A stretch of 58,223 nucleotides of DNA from Woeseiaceae bacterium (GCA_028279985.1 JANQMR010000029.1:1-58223), one strand, 5' to 3'; shown: positions 50,130 through 58,223, counted from the stretch's first letter. Program-made: numbers and translations. The notes: generated by a model from the letters alone, not told the origin.

Positions 50130-50158
50130 ATTTTAGCACTCTTTTCTTCGAGTGCTAA
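50130..50158 (-). promoter_or_regulatory. rpoH promoter overlapped by a CIRCE-like HrcA site
   Basis: On the minus strand, -35 TTAGCA (50153-50158), 17-base spacer, -10 TAAAAT (50130-50135). The same bases form TTAGCACTC-N8-GAGTGCTAA (50133-50158), a perfect 9-base inverted repeat equal to the CIRCE half-sites; the usual spacer is 9. HrcA bound here would cover the promoter. Confidence 0.75.
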
Positions 50159-50212
50159 CGACAGGGTTTGGTTCAACATAGGGCGGCAAAAAATATCGTT
50201 TAAAAACAAATA

Positions 50213-50241
50213 ATTAGTGAAATTCTCGTTTATTGGATCAA
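50213..50241 (-). promoter_or_regulatory. Possible second rpoH promoter
   Basis: On the minus strand, -35 TTGATC (50236-50241), 17-base spacer, -10 ACTAAT (50213-50218), in an AT-rich stretch about 55 bases upstream of the CIRCE-like site. Matches are moderate. Confidence 0.35.
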
Positions 50242-50320
50242 GTCTAAGCCAGGCGGCAGCGCCCGGCGGTCCCCGCGAGGATTGGGCCGAACCGCGGTCC
50301 GGCCGACGGGGGGCTCGCGC

Positions 50321-51286
50321 TCAGCGAGGCTCGATTGCGCGCATGTGACGTGCCGCGGCGAACCAGGAACCGGTCAGCCCGAGCACGATACCGACACCGA
50401 GGATCGCCAGCACTTCGCGGCCGTCCAGCGACAGCAGCGACAGTCCGCTGTTATAGAGGCCGGCCAGCCTCGTTACGGCAGGGCGCAGCAGGACCAGGCC
50501 GTATTGCACCAGACCGATGGCAAGCAGCGCGCCGAACAGCCCGTACCAGAAGCCGCTCCACAAAAACGGCCGGCGGACGAAGGCATTGCTCGCACCGATC
50601 AGCTTGGTGACCTCGATTTCGTCGCGCCGGTTTTCGATTTCGAGTCGGATCGTGTTGCCGATCACGACGACGATCGCGCCGGCCAAAAGCGCCGATCCGA
50701 TCAGGATGCCCTGGCGGACGATGTCCAGGATTGCGTGGAAGCGTTGCACCCATTCGGTGTCGATCTGCACCAGCTCGGTTTCCGGCAGGTTGTCGAGCTC
50801 TTCGCGCAACACTGTCATCGACAGGCCGGTGTTGTAGGCACTCGGGCGCACGGTCAGGGTATGGGGCAACGGGTTTTCGGAGAGTTGATCGAGCGCGTCG
50901 CCGAATCCCGATTGCGCCTTGAACTCGGCGAGTGCGTCGTCCGCCCGGATCAGGCTCACCGACTCGACGTCGGCGCGCTGTTCGATCAAACGCGCCAGGT
51001 TCCAGGCCGCATCGGCATCGATACCCTTTCTGAGATACACCGAGAAGTCCAGCGCGTTGTCCCAGCCGCCGCTGATCGCCGACACGTTCTTGACGACCAG
51101 GCTCAATGCCGCGGGCAGCGCCAGCGTGACGGCAATCACCAGCACGATCATCAGGCTCGCGACCGGCTGCCGGAGCAGCCTCCCGAGCGAACCCCGGGCG
51201 TTGCTGCCGTGGCGGCTTAGCCAGATCGACACCGGTCCCGATGCGCGCACGGGCGCGACCGCATCGGTGTGGCGGGTCAGCGCCAC
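50321..51286 (-). CDS. ftsX: Cell division protein FtsX
   Basis: Membrane partner of FtsE; the complex activates septal peptidoglycan hydrolases. 321 residues: cytoplasmic N-terminus, first membrane segment (VASLMIVLVIAVTLALPAAL), a periplasmic loop of about 100 residues, then three membrane segments in the FtsX domain (ILIGSALLAGAIVVVIGNTIRLEIENRRDEIEVTKLIGAS). Its start overlaps the ftsE stop by 10 bases, so the two are co-translated. Length is near E. coli FtsX (352). Confidence 0.94.
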   Translation of the reverse strand: MALTRHTDAVAPVRASGPVSIWLSRHGSNARGSLGRLLRQPVASLMIVLVIAVTLALPAALSLVVKNVSAISGGWDNALDFSVYLRKGIDADAAWNLARLIEQRADVESVSLIRADDALAEFKAQSGFGDALDQLSENPLPHTLTVRPSAYNTGLSMTVLREELDNLPETELVQIDTEWVQRFHAILDIVRQGILIGSALLAGAIVVVIGNTIRLEIENRRDEIEVTKLIGASNAFVRRPFLWSGFWYGLFGALLAIGLVQYGLVLLRPAVTRLAGLYNSGLSLLSLDGREVLAILGVGIVLGLTGSWFAAARHMRAIEPR

Positions 51287-52002
51287 CGGTCCTGCTCCGA
51301 GACGATGAGGTCGGTTTCCGGCGCTTCGAAAGCGTCTTCGTCCGCAACCGGTTCGACCAGGCGTCCCTCGTCGAGCGCGATACGGCGGCAGCCGAGCCTG
51401 TCGATCAGCGCGATGTCGTGGCTTGCGATCATCAGGGTCACGCCGACCTCGTTGAAGCGCCGGAAGATACGCATGACTTCCAGTGACAGATCGGGATCGA
51501 GGTTGCCGGTGGGCTCGTCGGCGATCAGCAGCTTGGGCCGGGTCACGATCGCGCGCGCGATGCCGACCCGTTGTTGCTCACCGGCCGACAATGTCTCGGG
51601 ATTCTGTTTTTCCTTGTGTAACAGCCCGACCTGCTCCAGGGCCGCCCGCACCCGGCGCCCGGTTTCGCGACGGCCGGCGCCGGCGATCGTCATCGGCAGC
51701 GCGACGTTGTCGAACACCGGGCGGTCGTAGAGCAGCTTGTGATCCTGAAACACCATGCCGATCTGCCGCCGGTACTTCGGAATCCGGCGCCGGCGCACGC
51801 GGCGCGTGTTCTGCCCGTCCACGATCACCTGGCCGCGGGTCGGCCGTTCGATCAGCGCCACCAGTCGGAGCAAGGTGCTCTTGCCCGCGCCGGAATGACC
51901 GGTGATGAAAACCATCTCCCCCTTGTCGATTTCCAGGCTCAGGTCCGACAGCGCCTCCTGGCCGCCGGCAAAGCGCTTGGTCACGTTTTCGAGCCTGATC
52001 AT
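51277..52002 (-). CDS. ftsE: Cell division ATP-binding protein FtsE
   Basis: ATPase of the FtsEX complex, 241 residues. Walker A GHSGAGKST (35-43) and Walker B LLIADEPTGNLD (from 158) are canonical. The ABC signature reads LSAGEQQR (138-145) where FtsE normally has LSGGEQQR, a Gly-to-Ala change. A C-terminal tail of about 20 residues beyond the E. coli length is acidic. Co-transcribed after ftsY (16-base gap). Confidence 0.95.
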   Translation of the reverse strand: MIRLENVTKRFAGGQEALSDLSLEIDKGEMVFITGHSGAGKSTLLRLVALIERPTRGQVIVDGQNTRRVRRRRIPKYRRQIGMVFQDHKLLYDRPVFDNVALPMTIAGAGRRETGRRVRAALEQVGLLHKEKQNPETLSAGEQQRVGIARAIVTRPKLLIADEPTGNLDPDLSLEVMRIFRRFNEVGVTLMIASHDIALIDRLGCRRIALDEGRLVEPVADEDAFEAPETDLIVSEQDRWR

Positions 52003-52018
52003 TGTTGCGTCGAACGGT

Positions 52019-52984
52019 TCAGTTGCCGCTTGCCATCAGCGCATCGACGAACTCCGCGGCGCCGAACGGCTGCATGTCCGCGGCCGATTCGCCGACGCCG
52101 ATAAAACGTACCGGCACGCCGAGATCGTTGGCAACCGCCAGCAGGATGCCCCCCTTTGCGCTGCCGTCGAGCTTGGTGACCGTAATGCCGCTCAGGCCCA
52201 GGGCCTCGTGAAACTTCTGCGCCTGGACCAGCGCATTCTGGCCCTGACTGGCGTCGATGACCAGCATGATCTCGTGCGGCGCCGACTCGTCGCGCCTGGC
52301 CACGACCCGTTTGATCTTGGCCAACTCGTCCATCAGGCCTTTCTGGTTTTGCAGCCGGCCTGCCGTGTCGGCCAGCAGCACGTCGATATCGCGCGCCCGC
52401 GCCGCCTCCCAGGCGTCGAAAATCACCGCCGCCGGATCGGCGCCGCTTTGTTGGGCGATCACCGGGACCTCGTTGCGCTCGCCCCAGGCCTGCAGTTGTT
52501 CGACGGCCGCGGCGCGAAAGGTGTCGCCGGCGGCCAGCATGACCGAGAGACCCTGGTCCTGGAATCGTTTGGCGAGCTTGCCGATGGTCGTGGTCTTGCC
52601 GGCGCCGTTGACGCCGACCATCAGGATGACGAACGGCCGGTGGCGGGCGTCGATGGCAAGCGGCTTCTCGACCGGTTCGAGAATGTCGATCAGCGCGTCC
52701 CTCAGCCCTTTCTTGAGAGCGTCGATGTCGCGGAGCTCTTTTCTTGCCAGGCGTTTCCGGAGATCGCCGATCACGCGTTCGGTCGTGGGCAAGCCGACGT
52801 CCGCCATGACCAGCAGCGACTCGAGTTCTTCCAGCGAGTCTTCGTCGATTTTGCCGCCGGGCGCGAGATTCGCGAGGTCGTAGGTCAGCCAACTGTCGCC
52901 CCGGTTGATGCGTGCGCGCAGCCGCTTCAGAAATCCCTGTTTGGAGGCCGGTTTGTTGTCCGTTTTGTCGTCCGGGGCCGACAT
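52019..52984 (-). CDS. ftsY: Signal recognition particle receptor FtsY
   Basis: GTPase that docks SRP-ribosome complexes at the membrane. 321 residues: helical N domain from about 30, then the G domain with GVNGAGKTT (124-132), DTAGR (206-210) and TKLDGSAKGG (270-279). It lacks the long acidic A domain of E. coli FtsY (497 residues); only a short basic amphipathic stretch (KQGFLKRLRARINRG) precedes the N domain, as in many other bacteria. Divergent from rsmD, first gene of ftsYEX. Confidence 0.96.
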   Translation of the reverse strand: MSAPDDKTDNKPASKQGFLKRLRARINRGDSWLTYDLANLAPGGKIDEDSLEELESLLVMADVGLPTTERVIGDLRKRLARKELRDIDALKKGLRDALIDILEPVEKPLAIDARHRPFVILMVGVNGAGKTTTIGKLAKRFQDQGLSVMLAAGDTFRAAAVEQLQAWGERNEVPVIAQQSGADPAAVIFDAWEAARARDIDVLLADTAGRLQNQKGLMDELAKIKRVVARRDESAPHEIMLVIDASQGQNALVQAQKFHEALGLSGITVTKLDGSAKGGILLAVANDLGVPVRFIGVGESAADMQPFGAAEFVDALMASGN

Positions 52985-53011
52985 TCCTTTTGCCCTTGTT
53001 CGTATGAATCA

Positions 53012-53024
53012 GACAGGACACTAG
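53012..53024 (-). repeat. Recurring 13-bp motif, copy 2
   Basis: CTAGTGTCCTGTC read on the minus strand, exact match to 20711-20723. It lies 28-40 bases before the ftsY start, in the same orientation relative to the gene as copy 1 has to the HNH gene. Confidence 0.6.
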
Positions 53025-53151
53025 TCCTAACCTAATCCTAACTTATGTGCCGGAGGCTCGCGCCGACACGCTTGTACGAGGCTCGCCGCCACGCAGGCTG
53101 TCCCGAATTGACCTACACTGTCCCGCCGGGACGTATGCGGGAGAACCGGGA

Positions 53152-53757
53152 GTGGCCAGGCGGAGCGGCAAGACCCGACAGAAGACTGCATCGAAATCCG
53201 CGCCGGGACGGCTGCGTATTGTAGCGGGAATCTGGCGCAGTCGTCTTTTGGACGTCGCCGACGTTCCCGGGTTGCGGCCCACCTCGGAGCGCATCCGCGA
53301 AACGCTGTTCAACTGGCTGGCGCCGCGCATCGAGGGCGCGCGCTGTCTGGACCTGTTTGCCGGCACCGGCGCCCTGGGTCTCGAAGCCCTGTCGCGGGGC
53401 GCGCGCGAGGCCGTGTTCGTCGAACGCTCGCCGCTTGCGGCCGAAGTCCTGCGACGAAACATCGCCGAGCTCGGCGCCGGCAACGCGACCGTCGTCACGG
53501 CCGACGCGCTGGCCTGGCTCGATTCCGGACTCGAAGGCGAGTTCGACGTCGTTTTTCTCGACCCGCCGTTTGCCGCGGACCTGCTCGCGGATTTGTGTAG
53601 ACTCCTGTACGAGCGCGGGGTACCGGCTGCCGGTGCGAGCGTGTATCTCGAGCAGGACCTCGACCGGCCGGCGCCCGTCCTGCCGGAAGGTTGGCGGCTC
53701 GTGAATAACAAAACCGCGGGCCGGGTTCGTTATATGCTTGCCGCGCCGGGTTCCTGA
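53152..53757 (+). CDS. rsmD: 16S rRNA (guanine-966-N2)-methyltransferase
   Basis: Methylates G966 of 16S rRNA. 201 residues. Typical segments are LRIVAGIWRSRLLDV, GLRPTSERIRETLFNWL, the S-adenosylmethionine motif LDLFAGTGALGLEALSRGA and the catalytic DPPF in FDVVFLDPPFA. The GTG is chosen because GGGAGA lies just upstream and the length then matches RsmD; the open frame continues to 53047. Divergent from ftsY, with coaD 9 bases after its stop, a classic arrangement. Confidence 0.95.
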   Translation: MARRSGKTRQKTASKSAPGRLRIVAGIWRSRLLDVADVPGLRPTSERIRETLFNWLAPRIEGARCLDLFAGTGALGLEALSRGAREAVFVERSPLAAEVLRRNIAELGAGNATVVTADALAWLDSGLEGEFDVVFLDPPFAADLLADLCRLLYERGVPAAGASVYLEQDLDRPAPVLPEGWRLVNNKTAGRVRYMLAAPGS

Positions 53758-54255
<498 letters not shown>

Positions 54256-54284
54256 AGGGTGCGAACCGGACCTCCCCTCCGAAC

Positions 54285-55097
54285 CTATTTCTGGCAGTCC
54301 TTGCAGTAGTACGTCGCGCGCTGGCCGAGCACGACGACGCTGATCGGCCGGCCGCAGGCGCGGCAGGGTTCGTCGGCGCGGTCGTAGACTTCGAGCTCCT
54401 GCGCGAAATAGCCGGCTTCGCCGTTACCGCCCAGGAAATCGCGGAGCGTCGTGCCGCCGGCGGCGATGGATTTTTCGAGCACGGTACGGATCGCGTCGGC
54501 CAGCCATTGGTAACGTTCGCGCGAGACACGCCCGGCTGCGCGTTTCGGGTTGATGCCGGCAAGGTACAGCGACTCGCTGGCGTAGATGTTGCCGACACCC
54601 ACGACGATTTTGGCATCCATGATGAACGGTTTGATGGCAATCCGCCGGCCGCGCGATTTTCGCCACAGGTAGTCGCCGTCGAAGCGGTTGCCGAGCGGCT
54701 CCGGTCCGAGGTCTTTAAGGAGCCAGTGCGAGGCTGCGTCGTCGGCGAAGTGCAAAGAGCCGAAACGCCGCGGATCGCGCAGGCGCAGGGCCTTGCCCGA
54801 GCCGAGCTCGATATCCACGTGTTCGTGGACCGTGGCCGGCGTGCCGCGCTCGACGATCGACAGGCTGCCCGACATGCCGAGATGCAGGATGGCGGTGCCG
54901 CCGGTGGTGTTGATCAGCAGGTACTTCGCGCGCCGGTCCACCGACGTGATCGTTTCGTCCGGCAGCCGCCGGTCCACATCGAGGCCGACCGGCCAGCGCA
55001 GCCGGCGCTCGCGGATTACGACTTCGGTAATTGTTTGGCCGCGCAGATACGGCTCGATGCCGCGGCGGCTGGTTTCTACTTCGGGTAGCTCGGGCAA
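54285..55097 (-). CDS. mutM: Formamidopyrimidine-DNA glycosylase
   Basis: Excises oxidised purines such as 8-oxoguanine. 270 residues. N-terminal catalytic PELPEVE (Pro after Met removal, Glu3), Lys58 in RRAKYLL, the helix-two-turn-helix region with VGVGNIYASESLY, and a C-terminal zinc finger with cysteines 245, 248, 265 and 268. Lies next to rpmG-rpmB as in E. coli, but a terminator between them indicates separate transcription. Confidence 0.97.
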   Translation of the reverse strand: MPELPEVETSRRGIEPYLRGQTITEVVIRERRLRWPVGLDVDRRLPDETITSVDRRAKYLLINTTGGTAILHLGMSGSLSIVERGTPATVHEHVDIELGSGKALRLRDPRRFGSLHFADDAASHWLLKDLGPEPLGNRFDGDYLWRKSRGRRIAIKPFIMDAKIVVGVGNIYASESLYLAGINPKRAAGRVSRERYQWLADAIRTVLEKSIAAGGTTLRDFLGGNGEAGYFAQELEVYDRADEPCRACGRPISVVVLGQRATYYCKDCQK

Positions 55098-55138
55098 GTG
55101 AGTATGCAGTGGGTACCATCAAGCGATCAGTCTCGCAC

Positions 55139-55165
55139 AAAAAAGCCCGCGCGCGGCGGGCTTTT
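55139..55165 (-). terminator. Terminator after rpmB-rpmG
   Basis: Stem AAAAGCCCGC/GCGGGCTTTT (55141-55150 and 55156-55165) with a 5-base loop, followed on the minus strand by a run of six T residues. It could also act on the plus strand, where four T residues close the stem. It isolates the ribosomal protein genes from mutM. Confidence 0.9.
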
Positions 55166-55186
55166 CGTGTCCGCAGCACGCGCAAG

Positions 55187-55354
55187 CTACTTGATCTTGG
55201 CTTCCTTGTAGATCACGTGTTTACGGATCGTCGGATCGTACTTCCTGGTCTCCATCTTCTCGGGATGCAGACGCTTGTTCTTGTCCGTCGTGTAATAGTG
55301 TCCGGTACCGGCGCTCGACACCAGGCGGATTTTTTCGCGGTTGCTTTTGGCCAT
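55187..55354 (-). CDS. rpmG: 50S ribosomal protein L33
   Basis: 55 residues: [20 protein letters not shown] and onward to [10 protein letters not shown]. It is the cysteine-free (non-zinc) form, with [11 protein letters not shown] where zinc-binding versions have CxxC. Found by direct translation; it is the second gene after rpmB, 28 bases downstream, and is followed by a strong terminator. Confidence 0.96.
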   Translation of the reverse strand: MAKSNREKIRLVSSAGTGHYYTTDKNKRLHPEKMETRKYDPTIRKHVIYKEAKIK

Positions 55355-55382
55355 CGTTCGTTACCGTTCGTTGATCCTGGCG

Positions 55383-55619
55383 CTAGATGCGCTGTCCCTC
55401 GGCCCGGAGGTCGGCGACGACCTTCTCGATGCCGTGTTTGTCGATGATGCGCATGCCTTTGTGCGACACGCGCAGGCGCACGTACCGCTTCTCGGATTCG
55501 AGCCAGAAGCGTTTGTTTTGCAGGTTGGGCAAAAACCGGCGCCGCGTCTTGTTGTGGGCGTGGGAAACGTTGTTGCCGCTTTGCGGGCGCTTCCCAGTCA
55601 CCTGGCAAACCTTGGACAT
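55383..55619 (-). CDS. rpmB: 50S ribosomal protein L28
   Basis: 78 residues starting [20 protein letters not shown], the family signature, and ending near [12 protein letters not shown]; identical in length to E. coli L28. The frame is open further upstream, but the conserved N-terminus begins at this ATG. First gene of rpmB-rpmG; radC lies 174 bases upstream on the same strand. Confidence 0.97.
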   Translation of the reverse strand: MSKVCQVTGKRPQSGNNVSHAHNKTRRRFLPNLQNKRFWLESEKRYVRLRVSHKGMRIIDKHGIEKVVADLRAEGQRI

Positions 55620-55772
55620 GAGCTGTAAGTCCCTGATTTTTCTGATGGTTGCCCGCGGACGGCGGGCAGAGAGCCGCTTTTTATACCAGCAGCGGCGGGG
55701 CTTTACAAGCTGGGGAGCCTCTGCACGAGTCATCGCGGTCTCATTCTGCTCCAGACTTAATACATAGGCTCG

Positions 55773-55785
55773 CTAGTGCCCTGTC
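55773..55785 (+). repeat. Recurring 13-bp motif, one mismatch
   Basis: CTAGTGCCCTGTC, one base different from the exact copies. It lies in the gap between radC and rpmB, 9 bases beyond the radC stop. Confidence 0.5.
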
Positions 55786-55793
55786 CGCCCTGC

Positions 55794-56429
55794 TCAAATC
55801 AGCCCGCGGCTCGCGAGCGACGTAGTGCGGCCGTCGCCGACGATCAGGTGGTCGAGCAGCCGGATATCGACCAGTTCCAGGGCCGCTTTCAGGCGCCTGG
55901 TGATGTGCTCGTCGGCCTTGCTGGGCTCCGCGACGCCGGAGGGGTGGTTGTGGGCGACGATCACGGCGGCGGCGTTGACGGCCAGCGATTCCTTGACGAC
56001 TTCGCGGGGATAAACGCTGGTGCCGTCGATCGTGCCGCGGAAGAGCTCGTCGAATTTGAGCAGCCGGTGGCGGTTGTCGAGATACAGGCAGCAAAACAGC
56101 TCGTGGCCCAGCGGTCGCAGGCGCGCGGTCAGGAAGGCTTCGGTGTCGGCGGGGGTCTTGATCATTGCACCGACGGGCAAGGTCTCTTCGTAATACCGTC
56201 TGGCAAGCTCGGGCAGGGTTCTCAGGATTTCGATCCGCGCCGGACCGATGCCGCGAACCTGACGAAGCGCAACCGCATCGGCGTGCAGCACCGCGCGCAG
56301 ACCGCCGAACCGGAAAAGCAGGCGTTCGGCAAGATCGGCGGCGCCGGTAGCGCTGGCACCGCTGTGCAGCAGCGTCGCCAGTATCGCGGTATCGCCGTTT
56401 GCCGCTGGCGCATGTCGTCCCTGAGCCAT
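55794..56429 (-). CDS. radC: RadC family JAB-domain protein
   Basis: 211 residues. A helix-hairpin-helix segment (about 50-75, VRGIGPARIEIL) is followed by a JAB/MPN metalloprotease-like domain with the zinc motif AHNHPSGVAEPSKAD (His160, His162, Asp173). Despite the name, a repair role is not supported in E. coli and the true function is unclear. It precedes rpmB as in E. coli, but dfp/coaBC, often found divergently upstream, is absent; a low-GC region occurs there instead. Confidence 0.92.
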   Translation of the reverse strand: MAQGRHAPAANGDTAILATLLHSGASATGAADLAERLLFRFGGLRAVLHADAVALRQVRGIGPARIEILRTLPELARRYYEETLPVGAMIKTPADTEAFLTARLRPLGHELFCCLYLDNRHRLLKFDELFRGTIDGTSVYPREVVKESLAVNAAAVIVAHNHPSGVAEPSKADEHITRRLKAALELVDIRLLDHLIVGDGRTTSLASRGLI

Positions 56430-56631
56430 CCGACGTCCCTGTCGATTGCCGGTTCAGGCTTTCATTGTGCCGAACGGGGGGTGGTGCTCAAGCGGTCAAT
56501 CTGGTCGTTCGGCTTTGTATTGGGTGTGTGCCAAGTGGATTGGGCTGACGAGGATTTTGCGCGTTTTCGCGGAAACGCCGAATCGAGGTTCCGCTCAAAT
56601 GCGTCATTTGGCGCCCAGAACTGGAACGAAA

Positions 56632-56672
56632 GTGACAGTTTTTCGGCCAATTGGTTGTCACAAAACTGTCAC
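56632..56672. promoter_or_regulatory. Operator-like 11-bp inverted repeat
   Basis: GTGACAGTTTT and its exact complement AAAACTGTCAC flank 19 bases; a third half-site-like TTGTCAC (56655-56661) lies inside. The design fits a protein-binding site, but the protein is unknown. Confidence 0.5.
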
Positions 56673-56777
56673 GAAGTTTCGATTGATCAACCTGGAACGT
56701 TAACCCGCCATTGAGTCTTCGCCAAGTCATTTCTACGCTCGCCCAGGCGACCGGAAACCGATCAACATCTTAGCTTT

Positions 56778-56802
56778 CCAGATCGATCGTGCATCGATCT
56801 GG
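56778..56802. repeat. 10-bp stem-loop
   Basis: CCAGATCGAT and ATCGATCTGG pair perfectly around the 5-base loop CGTGC. There is no T-tract on either side. Confidence 0.6.
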
Positions 56803-57019
56803 CCGATATCCAAAATGCGCATATTTAGGGGAGAAAAAACTGGAACGATTTTTCCAACAACGCCGAGACCACATTTGACAAAAGCCCGGTTGTCCAAAAG
56901 ACTCCGCCGCATCGGTCGCAGCGGCCGTCGAGCGAAATCGCAAACACTCGTCCTATGTCGTTGCCGGGATCGAAAAGAACACTCACAGGCGATTCGCGTA
57001 CTCAACAGGAAGTCATCGT

Positions 57020-58223
57020 ATGGTTCGATTGAAGTTCGCTCTGCGTCGTGCCCTGCTTGCGCAGTGCGTAGTATGGCTATGCCTTAGCGTTTTCCTGCCG
57101 CAAGTCGCTATTGCGGAGACGCAGTATGTGTACGACGACCTGGGAAGGCTGGTTCTGGTCGTTTATTCGGACGGCTCAGCTATCGGCTACGAGCACGATG
57201 CAGATGGGAACATCGTTGCGGTACATCAGTGGGCTACCACGGTACCGGTCATTGCCACATTCAGTCCGAGCTACGGCCATGCCGGCTCACAGGTAACGAT
57301 ATCTGGACTGGGTTTTCACCCAACGCCCGCAGAAAACGCAGTGACTATCGGTGGCGTACCGGCGGTCGTCACTTCAGCGTCCGCGTCGACACTCGTGGTC
57401 ACGGTTCCGATGGAAGCAGAGTCGGGGCCCATCACCGTTGTAACAGGCGGCAACAGTGTTACCAGCGCACAGAGCTTCGTTGTACAGCGACCGACGATTG
57501 CGAGCTTTTCGCCCACTGTCGTGAATCCAGGGGATGCTGTTTCACTACAGGGTAACAATCTCAATCTGGTCCCCGGCTCGACCTCTGTTTCCGTGGCCGG
57601 CGTCGTTGCGAATACCACGTACCTTACAAACGCTGATGCGGTATTCGAGGCGCCGGGTGTTTCGGGGCCGATCGTCGTCGATACGAGTTACGGTCAGGCC
57701 GTCAGTGCAAGCAATTTGACAGTCGTTCCCGTTCCAATAGGTGCGGAGAACGTTGTCGATTTAACGGTGCTCGAGCCAGTATTGGCCGGCACGCTGAACA
57801 TCGATCAAGCGGACAAATACGGTCTGTTTGAGTTCGATGCGACCGAGGGCCAATGGTTTAAGCTCGAAATCACGGCGCTGAGTACCGTGCCTGCGGGTAA
57901 CGACGTCAGCTACGAACTCTATTCGCCAACGGGGGCGAGTCTTTCGTCCGGGACCGTGTCGAATCCCTCGACTGTCCACCTGCCGCCGATTCGTACGACA
58001 GGACGTCACTTGATTTCGTTTACGTCACCCGGCAGCGCTTCAGTTACGGTGACGGCAGAACTGATCCCGTATCCGGCGCTGGATCGGAGCGGTACGGGCC
58101 AGAATTTCAGTTCGACGGTAGTCGATCAGGTCGGTTACTTCACGTTCTCGGCGACGGCGGGTGAGGATCTGTCGTTGGCTTTGACCGAGCTGACGATGAG
58201 TTACGACAACCGTGTTTGGTACT
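57020..58223 (+). CDS. Secreted YD-repeat/TIG-domain protein, 3' end beyond window
   Basis: 401 codons are visible with no stop. A signal peptide (basic MVRLKFALRRALLAQ, hydrophobic core, cleavage after AIA at about 32) leads into a single RHS-type YD repeat (YVYDDLGRLVLVVYSDGSA, then YEHDADGNI). Two IPT/TIG immunoglobulin-like domains follow (about 76-155 and 158-236), each with the GxxVTISGxG/GDAVSLQGNN turn. Then come beta-rich modules like bacterial pre-peptidase (PPC) domains (about 245-350 and from 356). The whole is probably the N-terminus of a large RHS-related surface or secreted protein. Base composition is visibly less GC-rich than the neighbours, suggesting acquisition. The ATG has AGGA about 11 bases before it. 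Confidence 0.75.
   Translation, partial: MVRLKFALRRALLAQCVVWLCLSVFLPQVAIAETQYVYDDLGRLVLVVYSDGSAIGYEHDADGNIVAVHQWATTVPVIATFSPSYGHAGSQVTISGLGFHPTPAENAVTIGGVPAVVTSASASTLVVTVPMEAESGPITVVTGGNSVTSAQSFVVQRPTIASFSPTVVNPGDAVSLQGNNLNLVPGSTSVSVAGVVANTTYLTNADAVFEAPGVSGPIVVDTSYGQAVSASNLTVVPVPIGAENVVDLTVLEPVLAGTLNIDQADKYGLFEFDATEGQWFKLEITALSTVPAGNDVSYELYSPTGASLSSGTVSNPSTVHLPPIRTTGRHLISFTSPGSASVTVTAELIPYPALDRSGTGQNFSSTVVDQVGYFTFSATAGEDLSLALTELTMSYDNRVWY

Larger units (their letters stand above)
56430..57019. other. Non-coding, lower-GC region with several palindromes
   Basis: No convincing gene is seen in these 590 bases; the small open frames lack codon bias and homology. It holds an 11-base inverted repeat (56632-56672), a 10-base stem-loop (56778-56802) and three copies of CTGGAACG (56621-56628, 56692-56699, 56840-56847). 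A consensus -35 TTGACA (56875-56880) has only a weak -10 (AAGACT) 17 bases on. It probably carries the control region of the downstream TIG-domain gene. Confidence 0.5.

Overview
The window is a GC-rich bacterial chromosome segment, packed almost end to end with genes on both strands. The gene content and order point to a gammaproteobacterium: topA-smg-dprA-LysM facing def-fmt-rsmB, rpoH-ftsX-ftsE-ftsY facing rsmD-coaD, and radC-rpmB-rpmG next to mutM. A marine lineage is suggested, but not proven, by a two-component pair that resembles the PdsS/PdsR family, which is known mostly from marine proteobacteria. No tRNA, rRNA, CRISPR array or intact insertion sequence was seen.

Layout. 1-5.3 kb (minus): topA (runs off the left edge), smg, dprA and a TsaP-like LysM lipoprotein. 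5.6-12.6 kb (plus): def, fmt, rsmB, a DUF4390 gene and the NtrY/NtrX two-component system, nearly without gaps. 12.7-17.5 kb (minus): priA, argS and an FtsN-like SPOR gene. 17.7-23.1 kb (plus): the proton-pumping transhydrogenase pntAB, an HNH nuclease, a 5'-3' exonuclease and a short fructosamine-kinase-like gene. 23.2-28.9 kb: hemH with a VOC protein, a FadI-type thiolase, a NorM-like MATE exporter and a DUF924 gene. 29-36.4 kb (plus): two small lipoproteins, then gltBD (glutamate synthase) behind a curved-DNA signature. 36.4-39.8 kb (minus): a Nudix hydrolase and the PdsR/PdsS-like regulator and sensor. 40-49.2 kb: accessory metabolism and transport (two more MATE proteins, a thiamine-diphosphate enzyme paired with an aldehyde dehydrogenase, a glyoxalase-fold protein, glutaryl-CoA dehydrogenase, an Mpo1-like membrane protein, an OmpA-type lipoprotein). 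49.2-56.4 kb: heat-shock sigma factor, division/secretion genes, and ribosome and DNA-repair genes. 56.4 kb to the end: a lower-GC non-coding stretch followed by the start of a secreted protein with a YD repeat and TIG domains, cut by the right edge.

How it works together. Most of the window is housekeeping: N-terminal formyl processing (def, fmt), rRNA methylation (rsmB, rsmD), replication restart (priA), base-excision repair (mutM), division and SRP targeting (ftsX, ftsE, ftsY), coenzyme A and haem synthesis (coaD, hemH). Nitrogen metabolism appears twice (ntrYX and gltBD). PntAB can supply NADPH of the kind GltBD consumes.

The most unusual signals are small. A CIRCE-like operator coincides with the -35 and -10 boxes of a probable rpoH promoter. 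A 50-bp tandem duplication at the start of the thiamine-diphosphate enzyme gene creates a 17-codon leader ending on its start codon. Five A-tracts upstream of gltB are phased at the DNA helical repeat. The NtrX has lost sigma-54-activator motifs. ArgRS carries an in-frame 15-bp minisatellite. A 28-bp-arm inverted repeat and a 13-bp recurring intergenic motif are unexplained.
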